Assembly: GCA_903864375.1 (NCBI GenBank)
Contig: CAIPFS010000731.1
Coordinates: forward strand, 1-5,815
DNA: 5,815 bases
Origin: an uncultured Verrucomicrobiota bacterium
Lineage (GTDB): Bacteria > Verrucomicrobiota > Verrucomicrobiia > Limisphaerales > UBA9464
Reading direction: 5' to 3'
Shown here: in pieces, positions 1-5,815 of the stretch
How positions within the stretch are numbered: position 1 is the stretch's first letter
Layout of the letters: each line of letters begins with the position of its first letter
The notes under the pieces: generated by a model
What the model saw: the letters and a program-made list of their open reading frames with translations, nothing else
Database searches by the model: none
What the model was told of the DNA's origin: nothing
Position numbers and translations under genes: made by a program

Positions 1-1503
1 CTCAGAATCACCACACCCCTTGACCAGGCGAATCTGATCCATGGACCGGTCCTTGCCACCTTCGGAATCAACGGAGCGGCAGCTGTTGTCCCTGGAGAAC
101 CTCTTTCCTCTGTCGTTTACCACCGAGTCGCCACCACTGAACCAGGCGTCATGATGCCCCCGCTGGCTCGTAGCCTCATGGATAACGCGGATGCAAGCGT
201 TTTGGGCCAGTGGATTTACTCGCTCGCCACCCCTTCACCGACGGTTGTTGATCGGTCTCTTTCCAACAATCCCAATACTGACGGAACAGCTCATCATCCG
301 AAGTCTACGGTGATACCTGACGATTTGTCGAATATCACAGCCCTCCTTCCGGGGGAAACGCCTGGGACCACCAATTTCACGCTATTGTCTCAGGGACTCA
401 GCGGGCTGACGGTGGACGTGACCACACTCGCCAATCCCGGGGCAATCCGTACCACGGATTTTGACTTCAGTGTTGCTCCATTTGACCCCGCTTCAGTGCC
501 GATTGATGAGGACGGTGCGTGGGTAACTGCCCCTGCCCCAACCAGAGTCTCGGTGAGCGTTGGGGACGGCGTGGGTGGGGCCGATCGCATCAGCATTTCC
601 TGGGCGCGGGATGCCATTCAAAGCCAATGGCTTCGCGTCCGAGTGCTGCCAACAACCAACACGGGTCTGGCGTCCATCGATCAGTTCTATTTTGGAACCG
701 CGGGGCTGCTGTCCCCAAACATCGACAGCTTGCCAACAGCATCTCCGATCACCTTCGGAGATTCTCTATCCAGTTCGACACTTTCCGGAGGCGCGGCTTC
801 TGTTCCCGGTAGTTTCGCTTTTGCCGACCCCACCGTGATTGCGGGTGCTGGCACATCACCGCAGACCGTTAGTTTTACACCCTCCGACGCCTTCAATTAC
901 TCGATCGTCCATTTCCAAATTCCAGTATCCGTTCTTCCGGCAACCCCGGTCATCACGGCAGTGCCGAGCGCCTCTTCAATCACCTACGGAAATCCTCTCG
1001 GAGCTTCGGTCCTCTCAGGGGGATCGGCCTCTACGCCTGGTACCTTCACCTTTCTCAACCCGACCGCGATTCTTAATGCCGGCTCGTACCAACAAACCGT
1101 GCGTTTTACCCCCGAGGATACCGTCGACTACACGGTGGTCGATTTCCCGATCTCAGTGTCCGTTCTTCCGGCAACCCCGGTCATCACGGCAGTTCCGAGC
1201 GCCTCTTCGATTATCGAAGGGGAGCCCGTTGGCAACTCCATCCTTTCAGGAGGAGTCACTTCGGTTCCCGGAACCTTTGCTTTTGTCGACCCGACCGTGA
1301 TTGTCGGCCTTGACTCCCCATCTCAACCCGTACGCTTTACTCCCGCGGATTCATCCAACTACACGGTCGTTGATTTTTCGCTCCAGATCCCCATTCAACA
1401 AACCGCCGATATCCCCCTATTTCCGCCCGGACTGTTGATCTGCTTATCCACCGTTTTCGCAGCCTTCGGAGTCCACCGACTTCGACGGAGGACCAATCCT
1501 TGA
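1..1503 (+). CDS. C-terminal part of a large exported cytochrome-c-like protein with Ig-like repeats and a C-terminal anchor (5' end outside window)
   Basis: The frame is open from the first base to the TGA at 1501-1503, so the ATG at 151 is almost certainly internal. Bases 1-235 encode residues that run through RITTPL, VVPGEP and MMPPLAR and end in a W-I-Y-S-L helix. This resembles the end of the cytochrome-c-like domain in verrucomicrobial and planctomycetal exported dehydrogenase-type proteins (TIGR03806-like). The heme-binding CxxCH would lie upstream and is not visible; the Met of MPPL could be a heme ligand (inference). Bases about 380-710 encode a beta-rich module ending in GGADRISISW, QWLRVRV and IDQFYFG, a module I recall from exported proteins of this group. 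Three 77-residue Ig-like (MBG/YDG-type) repeats follow, then a hydrophobic segment and an arginine cluster. The protein is probably exported and surface-anchored. Its substrate cannot be told from this part. It converges on serA. Confidence 0.82.
   Translation, partial: LRITTPLDQANLIHGPVLATFGINGAAAVVPGEPLSSVVYHRVATTEPGVMMPPLARSLMDNADASVLGQWIYSLATPSPTVVDRSLSNNPNTDGTAHHPKSTVIPDDLSNITALLPGETPGTTNFTLLSQGLSGLTVDVTTLANPGAIRTTDFDFSVAPFDPASVPIDEDGAWVTAPAPTRVSVSVGDGVGGADRISISWARDAIQSQWLRVRVLPTTNTGLASIDQFYFGTAGLLSPNIDSLPTASPITFGDSLSSSTLSGGAASVPGSFAFADPTVIAGAGTSPQTVSFTPSDAFNYSIVHFQIPVSVLPATPVITAVPSASSITYGNPLGASVLSGGSASTPGTFTFLNPTAILNAGSYQQTVRFTPEDTVDYTVVDFPISVSVLPATPVITAVPSASSIIEGEPVGNSILSGGVTSVPGTFAFVDPTVIVGLDSPSQPVRFTPADSSNYTVVDFSLQIPIQQTADIPLFPPGLLICLSTVFAAFGVHRLRRRTNP
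718..1410 (+). repeat. Three tandem 77-codon Ig-like (MBG/YDG-type) repeats within the exported protein
   Basis: The units are 718-948, 949-1179 and 1180-1410, each exactly 231 bases with no indels. The shared protein pattern is I-T-(Y/F)-G, then S-x-L-S-G-G, PG-x-F-x-F, PT-x-I, V-x-F-T-P and Y-x-V-V. At DNA level 928-962 and 1159-1193 are identical (35 bases), and the match continues to 979/1210 with only two mismatches (at 963 and 978). The third unit has lost the ITYG motif (it reads IIEG) and the AG turn (it reads VGLDSP). Such repeats normally form stacked beta-sandwich stalks or adhesive spacers outside the cell; that role is inferred from the family. Confidence 0.85.
1411..1500 (+). 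other. C-terminal tripartite sorting-like signal (IPLFPPG motif, membrane helix, RLRRR cluster)
   Basis: The last 30 residues begin IPLFPPG, continue with a hydrophobic helix of about 16 residues (LLICLSTVFAAFGV) and end in HRLRRRTNP. A short Pro-rich motif, a transmembrane helix and a basic tail is the architecture of the PEP-CTERM and IPTL-CTERM families, which exosortase-type or related enzymes process for anchoring. The motif here matches neither the PEP nor the IPTL consensus exactly. A plain C-terminal membrane anchor is the alternative. Confidence 0.6.
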
Positions 1504-1583
1504 ATTGGCAGGTGCGAGTTCTCTCGATATCAATCCCGTCCACTGGAATCGCCTGCCGGCCGACCCCTCACGAGGCTGCAGAA

Positions 1584-3218
1584 CTAGAGCGATACAGCGC
1601 TGACGCTTGTAATCGCCCGATCCTGTTGCAATTCCGCTAGGGCTTCGGCGGGCGGTACGCTGTCGAGATGAAGGACGGTGAGAGCCTCTCCGCCGGCGTC
1701 ATCCCGCGACAGACTCATGTTGGCAATGTTGACCCCGTGCCGTCCGAGGACCGTGCCGAGGAAACCGACAATGCCGGGACGATCCTGGTTTCGGATCAGC
1801 AGCAGGTGGCCGTGAATGGGGATTTCGACCGGCTGACTGTACAGCCGAACGATACGGGGATTGTTCGGGGACCCGAAGAACGTCCCGCCCGCCGAAAGCA
1901 CCTTGATGTCCCCATGGAATAACTGAACGTGAAGCCATTCATGGAAGGTCACGGGCTCGTCGGAGCGCTTTTCCTCAATCGCCAACCCCAATGCCGACGC
2001 CACGCCACGAACATTCACATTATTGATATCCGGGCCGCTGGCGGTGGAGAGGTAACCCCGGAGAATGGCCCGGGTGACCGGGTCCGTCTGCGGGATTTCC
2101 TGGGCCTTCCCACCAAAGGTGATGTGAATCCGGTCGACTTGGGCGGGAGCCAGCTGACGCAGGAGACTTCCAATCTTTTCACCCAGAAGCAGGTAGGGCC
2201 GGACCAGCTCGTAGGTTTTCGCATCGACCCCGGGAAGATTGACGGCATTTCGAACCTCTCCGGTCAGCAGGAAGCCGGAGATGATTTCCGCCACTTCCAG
2301 GCCGCATTTTTCCTGCGCTTCCTCGGTGCTGGCACCGAGGTGGGGCGTCAGGATGACATTGGACAGGGAACGCAGACGATGATCGGCCGCCAGGGGTTCA
2401 GTGACATAAACATCCAGGGCGGCACCTGCCACCCGACCGGACTCGAGGGCGGTCACCAGGTCCGTTTCCGCAATAATCTCTCCGCGGGCGCAATTCACGA
2501 TCCGGACTCCCGGCTTCATCTTTGAAAATGCCGTGGCGTTCAACATTCCCCGGGTCTCGGGAGTGACCGGCATGTGAACCGTGATGAAATCGGACTCGCG
2601 ATAAATGACATCGAGATCCGTCGCCAGCTCCACCCCCAGTTGGCGGGCCCGGGATTCCGTCAGGAACGGATCATAAGCAAGGACCCGCATGCCAAAGGCC
2701 AGCGCACGCTTGGCCACCTCCCCGCCAATCCGTCCGGCTCCCAAAATGCCGAGAACCTTGCCAAAAAGTTCCGTGCCCTGGAATTGCTTGCGATCCCATT
2801 TACCCGCTGCCATCGAGGCATGGGCGGCCGGAATTTTCCGGGCCAGGGCTCCGAGCATGAAGAAGGTCATTTCCGCGGTCGTCAGGGTGTTGCCACCCGG
2901 TGTGTTCATGACCACGACCCCGCGTTGGGTCGCCGCCTCGACATCCACGTTGTCCACCCCCACACCGGCCCGCCCCACCACCTTGAGTTGGGTGGCGGCC
3001 GCAAGAACCCTGGCGCTCACCTTGGTTTCAGAGCGCACCACCAGAGCGTCGGCATCCGCCACCACGGACAACAATTCAGCCTCTGTGAGCCGCTTGGATA
3101 GCACCGTGACCCGGAACTCAGGCCGGGCCTGAAAATAGGCGATGCCGCGGGGCGAAATGGGATCACAAATGAGCACGTGCATAAACAGAAGTCGGGACGC
3201 TACGGGGCGCGTCGGCAT
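1584..3218 (-). CDS. serA: D-3-phosphoglycerate dehydrogenase (long form with ACT domain)
   Basis: SerA oxidises 3-phospho-D-glycerate to 3-phosphohydroxypyruvate with NAD+, the first step of serine synthesis, in the cytoplasm. The 544-residue product shows the full family order. The N-terminal substrate-binding half has GRAGVGVDNVD at 82-92. The Rossmann motif GAGRIG lies at 160-165, with the NAD-ribose Asp at 183 (AYDP). The catalytic residues are Arg245 (NCARGE), Glu274 (VTEP) and His293 (TPHLGAST). An intervening ASB-type domain spans about 333-465 and a C-terminal ACT domain about 468-544 (NQDRPGIVGFLGTVLG), which suggests serine feedback control. All key residues are intact. The ATG at 3218 has a weak AGGG (3226-3229) seven bases upstream. 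An ATG at 3182 has no such site but gives MHVLICDP, the usual family N-terminus, and 532 residues, close to the usual 525-530. Either start is possible. It lies on the same strand as the lipoprotein gene, 322 bases downstream of it, so is probably transcribed separately. Confidence 0.95.
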   Translation of the reverse strand: MPTRPVASRLLFMHVLICDPISPRGIAYFQARPEFRVTVLSKRLTEAELLSVVADADALVVRSETKVSARVLAAATQLKVVGRAGVGVDNVDVEAATQRGVVVMNTPGGNTLTTAEMTFFMLGALARKIPAAHASMAAGKWDRKQFQGTELFGKVLGILGAGRIGGEVAKRALAFGMRVLAYDPFLTESRARQLGVELATDLDVIYRESDFITVHMPVTPETRGMLNATAFSKMKPGVRIVNCARGEIIAETDLVTALESGRVAGAALDVYVTEPLAADHRLRSLSNVILTPHLGASTEEAQEKCGLEVAEIISGFLLTGEVRNAVNLPGVDAKTYELVRPYLLLGEKIGSLLRQLAPAQVDRIHITFGGKAQEIPQTDPVTRAILRGYLSTASGPDINNVNVRGVASALGLAIEEKRSDEPVTFHEWLHVQLFHGDIKVLSAGGTFFGSPNNPRIVRLYSQPVEIPIHGHLLLIRNQDRPGIVGFLGTVLGRHGVNIANMSLSRDDAGGEALTVLHLDSVPPAEALAELQQDRAITSVSAVSL

Positions 3219-3233
3219 GGGTCAACCCTGCTC

Positions 3234-3311
3234 GGTCCTGCGGACCGCCAATCGGCTCCAGTCCTGCGGACGGCCTATCGGCTTCGGTCCTGCGGACGGC
3301 CAATTGGCTTC
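3234..3311. repeat. Three tandem 26-bp direct repeats with hairpin potential in the likely serA leader
   Basis: The copies are 3234-3259, 3260-3285 and 3286-3311, head to tail, with three to four differences between any pair. Each holds gtcctgcggac, a 4-bp stem around a TGC loop. In copy 1 the stem extends to ggtcc/ggacc (3234-3246). The second half of each copy is a gcc...ggc element, which in copy 3 is the perfect palindrome gccaattggc (3299-3308). The array ends 15 bases before the upstream serA start codon, so it would be in the untranslated leader or the promoter of serA. The function is unknown. Confidence 0.85.
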
Positions 3312-3398
3312 GCCTCTTCGGAACTGGCGCCATTCGAACCGTCATAGGCTCGACGGGAGCCTTACCAAGGTGCATTGAGACCAGGAGAAGTGATAATC

Positions 3399-3505
3399 CC
3401 CGCATTGATTTGGGGACTTGCGGGATCGCGTCCTTCCGGACGCAGGTCCCTCCGCGGGAAAGACTTACAACGGAGGGAAGCACCGCCTTTCCGGGACAAG
3501 TCCCC
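3399..3505. repeat. Cluster of overlapping inverted repeats behind the lipoprotein gene
   Basis: Several perfect pairings are visible: cccgca 3399-3404 with tgcggg 3419-3424; ggggacttg 3412-3420 with caagtcccc 3497-3505; gcgtcc 3428-3433 with ggacgc 3438-3443 around a TTCC loop; gggac 3413-3417 with gtccc 3446-3450; and tccctccg 3447-3454 with cggaggga 3471-3478. Some of these exclude each other. The site could act as a transcript-end structure for the minus-strand lipoprotein gene, but no U-tract follows the stems, so a standard intrinsic terminator is not shown. Confidence 0.6.
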
Positions 3506-3540
3506 TGTCGATTTTAACTACCGCCGCTTGGACACCGCCT

Positions 3541-5358
3541 CTATTGCAGCTGTTCTACCTGAAGCACCTGATCGACCGGAGGAGATGAAATCCGTTGGAC
3601 ACCCCCTCCGGGCCAGAGGATTTCCACGCCATCAACCCGTGACTGCGTCCCGAGACCAAAGGTTACCGGCAGTTCCGATTGGGAAAGATAGCTCCGGGTC
3701 GGCATCACCTGTCGGGAGAGATTCTTTCCGCCTACCCGGGCGATCACCCAGGCGCCAATGGCATCCCGATTGCAACGCGTGCCCACCAACTTTACCCGGA
3801 GCCAATGATGCCCCAGGGATTGATCATTGCGAAGGAGGCGTGGTGGGCCATCCACCTGGGTGAGGACAACGTCCAGGTCTCCGTCGCCGTCGATGTCGGC
3901 AAAGGCTGAGCCACGTCCCACCATGGGTCGCAGCAAGTCGGGTCCCGCATGTGCTTCATCGACCGCGACAAAACGATTTCCCTGGCGCGGACCACTATTC
4001 CAAAAAAGCTGGGCGGGTTGCCGATACGATTGACCCGGTTGCACCGTGGATATCCCGGGCTCGAGGTGCCCATTGACGGTCAGGACGTCCAGTTGACCAT
4101 CCAAATCATAGTCGAAGAAGAACAGGCCGAACTTGAGAAGCGAACGACTGGCCGGACCAAACCCCCGCACCAGGGATTCGTCGGCGAAGACCAACGAATC
4201 CCGTTGCGAGACATACAAGGCATTCATCTCGTTGGCAAAATTGCCGATGGCGATGGCGAGGGAATCATCGTCACGAAACCGGGCCGAATCGATGCCCATC
4301 GCCCCCCGGGCCTGCCCCTGAGCATCAAAGGCGATGGCGGAAGCCTCGCCCATTTCGCGAAAGGTCCCGTCATGTTGATTGCGGAAGACGAAGTTTTGGA
4401 CCGTATCGTTGGCCACAACCAGGTCGATCCAACCATCGTTATCGATATCGACAGGTGCCAATGCCAGTGATTTGGCCAGGGGAGCTCCGGACAACCGGTT
4501 GGTCACCTGCACCCCGCTCGCCCGTGAAACATCCCGGAACCGTCCATCGCCCTCATTGTGGTACAAATGAGGAAAGGTCCCCTCAAAACCCTTGGGCGGC
4601 CCATAGGCACGCCCAATTCCGGGTAATTCAAAATGCACCGCTTCATCGAGGGCCGGTGACCATCGAACGTAGTTGCAGACAAAAAGGTCCAGTCGACCGT
4701 CGTTGTCATAATCAAACCAGGCCGCACTGGTGCTCCAATCATCAGACTGGCCCCCCACTCCCGCAGTTTCGGTGACGTCTTGAAACTTTCCGCCACCCAG
4801 ATTGTGAAACAGTCGAGCGCCACCCACGAGGGTGATCAAAACGTCCGGCCGTCCGTCATTATCGAAATCCCCGACGGCCACTCCCATCCCGTAGCCCCGA
4901 AAATCGAGACCGGAACCCACCGAGACGTCGGTAAACTTTCCGCCCCCATCATTGTGATACAGGGTGGCGACTGCTGGAGCCGTCGCACCGACAGGATGTC
5001 CTGGCCAGCCACTGGTGTTCACGAACAGCAAGTCCGGCCGACCATCTCCATCAAAATCAAAAAAGGCTGCCCCGCTCCCCATCGACTCCGGCAGCAGCTT
5101 GGCACCGTAGGCACCCGATTGATGGACAAATTGAATCCCGGCGGAAGCGGTCACCTCCACGAAGGGGGCCAGGGGAGGAGCCACACCTTCGACGACTTCC
5201 GAGGCTTTCTGGGAGGATTCCACTCCCGCCCGTCGACAACCCTGCACGACCACCCCCCCGACCACCGCAAGACACGCCAGCAGTTGTGGGAGACGCCGCC
5301 ACCCGAACGCCGGCCCTGGAAATGGGCCGGAATCAACGGCTCGGTTCAGTCGGGTCAT
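3541..5358 (-). CDS. FG-GAP/VCBS repeat lipoprotein with C-terminal ASPIC/UnbV domain (CRTAC1-type)
   Basis: From the ATG at 5358 the product has 605 residues. A lipoprotein-type signal (hydrophobic stretch LLACLAVVGGVVV followed by QGC) places the acylated Cys at residue 41, so the protein is probably exported and lipid-anchored. The body is a beta-propeller of FG-GAP blades with calcium-binding-type Asp loops: DFDGDGRPD (101-109), DFDNDGRPD (164-172), DYDNDGRLD (216-224), DIDNDGWID (304-312), DYDLDGQLD (416-424) and DIDGDGDLD (488-496). One blade near 355-382 (GIDSARFRDDDSLAIAIGNF) has lost the loop. Residues 518-591 form the ASPIC/UnbV domain (CNRDAIGAWV, SQSELPVTFGLG, WPGGGVQRI). The family is common in Planctomycetota, Verrucomicrobiota and Acidobacteriota; its biochemical role is poorly defined, probably carbohydrate or protein binding outside the cell. 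The frame also has a TTG at 5385, directly after an in-frame TGA; I prefer the ATG. Neither start has a good ribosome binding site. It diverges from the kinase gene. Confidence 0.9.
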   Translation of the reverse strand: MTRLNRAVDSGPFPGPAFGWRRLPQLLACLAVVGGVVVQGCRRAGVESSQKASEVVEGVAPPLAPFVEVTASAGIQFVHQSGAYGAKLLPESMGSGAAFFDFDGDGRPDLLFVNTSGWPGHPVGATAPAVATLYHNDGGGKFTDVSVGSGLDFRGYGMGVAVGDFDNDGRPDVLITLVGGARLFHNLGGGKFQDVTETAGVGGQSDDWSTSAAWFDYDNDGRLDLFVCNYVRWSPALDEAVHFELPGIGRAYGPPKGFEGTFPHLYHNEGDGRFRDVSRASGVQVTNRLSGAPLAKSLALAPVDIDNDGWIDLVVANDTVQNFVFRNQHDGTFREMGEASAIAFDAQGQARGAMGIDSARFRDDDSLAIAIGNFANEMNALYVSQRDSLVFADESLVRGFGPASRSLLKFGLFFFDYDLDGQLDVLTVNGHLEPGISTVQPGQSYRQPAQLFWNSGPRQGNRFVAVDEAHAGPDLLRPMVGRGSAFADIDGDGDLDVVLTQVDGPPRLLRNDQSLGHHWLRVKLVGTRCNRDAIGAWVIARVGGKNLSRQVMPTRSYLSQSELPVTFGLGTQSRVDGVEILWPGGGVQRISSPPVDQVLQVEQLQ

Positions 5359-5462
5359 GGGCTTCAGTGGGGAAGAATGGACCAATCATCCGGTGGCCTC
5401 AATCCAAAGTTCAAACGACGAATTTGGCTGCGGTAACGACGGAAACCTGTCAAAAATCTTCC
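5359..5462. promoter_or_regulatory. Divergent intergenic region between the lipoprotein and kinase genes
   Basis: These 104 bases must carry the start signals of two genes that run in opposite directions. On the minus strand a perfect TTGACA (plus-strand tgtcaa at 5448-5453) could be a -35 element for the lipoprotein gene, but the hexamer 17 bases downstream (cagcca) is not a -10 box. No good plus-strand promoter or ribosome binding site is visible before the kinase ATG. The promoter role is inferred from gene orientation only. Confidence 0.35.
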
Positions 5463-5815
5463 ATGCCACCGGTGAGTCGCTTGCGCGAGGGGGCGATTCG
5501 AATCGTCGCCTTCATGGGACTTTGGACTCTGATTGGCCTGTTGTTTGCCGGGCAATTCCACCTGTCCAGTGCGCAGTTCGGATCACCCGTCTCCTGGGGA
5601 CGCGCCATCGGTTTCGGACTTGCCGATTGGTATGTGTGGGCCTTCTGGTCTCTTCCTGTCATCTTCCTCTCACGGCGATTCCCCTTGGACCGGGGGCATT
5701 GGGGGCTGCATTTGCCCATCCATCTGCTGGCGAGCGCCGGGGTCACGGTCGGCTATGCGGCGGTCCGGGCCTATGTGGGGCAATTGCAGGCCGGCTGGGA
5801 CGGGGACCCCCGACC
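5463..5815 (+). CDS. N-terminal membrane part of a probable LytS/YehU-type sensor histidine kinase (3' end outside window)
   Basis: The frame is open from the ATG at 5463 to the window edge, giving 117 codons. Three hydrophobic segments are visible: residues about 13-31 (AFMGLWTLIGLLFAG), 46-70 (IGFGLADWYVWAFWSLPVIF, followed by LSRRFPLDR) and 82-105 (LHLPIHLLASAGVTVGYAAV). The pattern W-x-L-x-G-L-x-F, then SWGRA, L-A-D-W-Y-x-W and RRFPL before an H-L-L helix, is what I recall from the sensor region of bacterial kinases with the His_kinase domain PF06580. Such kinases usually pair with a LytTR-type response regulator encoded next door, which would be downstream of the window. The catalytic part is not visible, so the call rests on this N-terminal pattern. 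No clear Shine-Dalgarno precedes the ATG; a TTG at 5424 in the same open frame is a less likely start. Confidence 0.68.
   Translation, partial: MPPVSRLREGAIRIVAFMGLWTLIGLLFAGQFHLSSAQFGSPVSWGRAIGFGLADWYVWAFWSLPVIFLSRRFPLDRGHWGLHLPIHLLASAGVTVGYAAVRAYVGQLQAGWDGDPR

Larger units (their letters stand above)
3219..3540. other. 322-base intergenic region between the lipoprotein gene and serA
   Basis: I find no convincing gene here. The region holds the tandem 26-bp array at its serA-proximal end, a 6-bp stem with a 5-base loop at 3346-3362 (aggctc/gagcct), and a cluster of inverted repeats at 3399-3505. Transcription of both flanking genes runs right to left, so the right part is the 3' flank of the lipoprotein gene and the left part is the 5' flank of serA. 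A weak minus-strand promoter candidate for serA is TTGGTA (3363-3368), 16 bases, TATGAC (3341-3346), each hexamer matching the sigma-70 consensus at four of six bases. Confidence 0.6.

Noticed and set aside
1507..1558. Possible terminator between the convergent genes: ggcagg (1507-1512) with cctgcc (1553-1558) plus a small inner cgag/ctcg stem (1515-1526)
   Set aside because: The outer loop is about 40 bases, the inner stem is only 4 bp, and no T-run follows on either strand.
1929..2525. Long plus-strand open frame (198 codons) inside serA
   Set aside because: It lies wholly antisense to catalytic and ASB-domain codons of serA and shows no recognisable motif; it is a by-product of GC-rich codon use.
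3234..3311. CRISPR array
   Set aside because: The 26-bp units are directly adjacent with no spacers, and only three copies are present.
3219..3400. Known amino-acid riboswitch or T-box leader before serA
   Set aside because: I see neither a T-box sequence nor a glycine/SAM aptamer core; only short tandem hairpins are present.
3375..3863. Plus-strand open frame of 162 codons overlapping the end of the lipoprotein gene
   Set aside because: Its product is Arg/Pro-rich low-complexity sequence of the antisense type and most of it is the complement of the well-supported FG-GAP gene.
5359..5385. N-terminal extension of the lipoprotein from a TTG at 5385
   Set aside because: TTG is a rarer start, the only nearby purine-rich site (gga) is too close, and the ATG at 5358 already gives a complete lipoprotein signal.
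4780..5436. Plus-strand open frame of 218 codons antisense to the lipoprotein gene
   Set aside because: It mirrors the conserved Asp-loop codons of the FG-GAP repeats on the other strand and has no domain of its own.

Overview
The window looks like chromosomal DNA of a GC-rich member of the Planctomycetota-Verrucomicrobiota-Chlamydiota group, most likely Verrucomicrobiota. The reasons are a secreted cytochrome-type protein carrying tandem bacterial Ig-like repeats and a C-terminal sorting-like tail, an FG-GAP/ASPIC-UnbV (CRTAC1-type) lipoprotein, a LytS-type membrane kinase, and weak or absent Shine-Dalgarno sequences. This assignment rests on protein style and not on a database search.

Layout. 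(1) Positions 1-1503, plus strand: the 3' part of a large exported protein. It holds the end of a cytochrome-c-like domain, a linker domain, three 77-residue Ig-like repeats and a membrane-anchor tail. (2) Positions 1584-3218, minus strand: a complete serA, D-3-phosphoglycerate dehydrogenase with an ACT domain, convergent with gene 1 across an 80-base gap. (3) Positions 3219-3540: a 322-base non-coding stretch with three tandem 26-bp repeats just upstream of serA and a cluster of inverted repeats nearer the next gene. (4) Positions 3541-5358, minus strand: a complete FG-GAP/ASPIC-UnbV lipoprotein. (5) Positions 5359-5462: a 104-base divergent intergenic region. (6) Positions 5463-5815, plus strand: the 5' end of a membrane protein resembling the sensor part of a LytS/YehU-type histidine kinase, cut by the window edge.

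The genes do not form an obvious pathway. serA is housekeeping serine biosynthesis. The two exported proteins belong to families that are abundant in this group, and the kinase probably starts a two-component operon running out of the window. No mobile element, CRISPR array, tRNA or rRNA is visible. The most unusual content is non-coding: the tandem hairpin repeats in the likely serA leader and the nested inverted repeats behind the lipoprotein gene. I do not see convincing evidence of a new biological system here.
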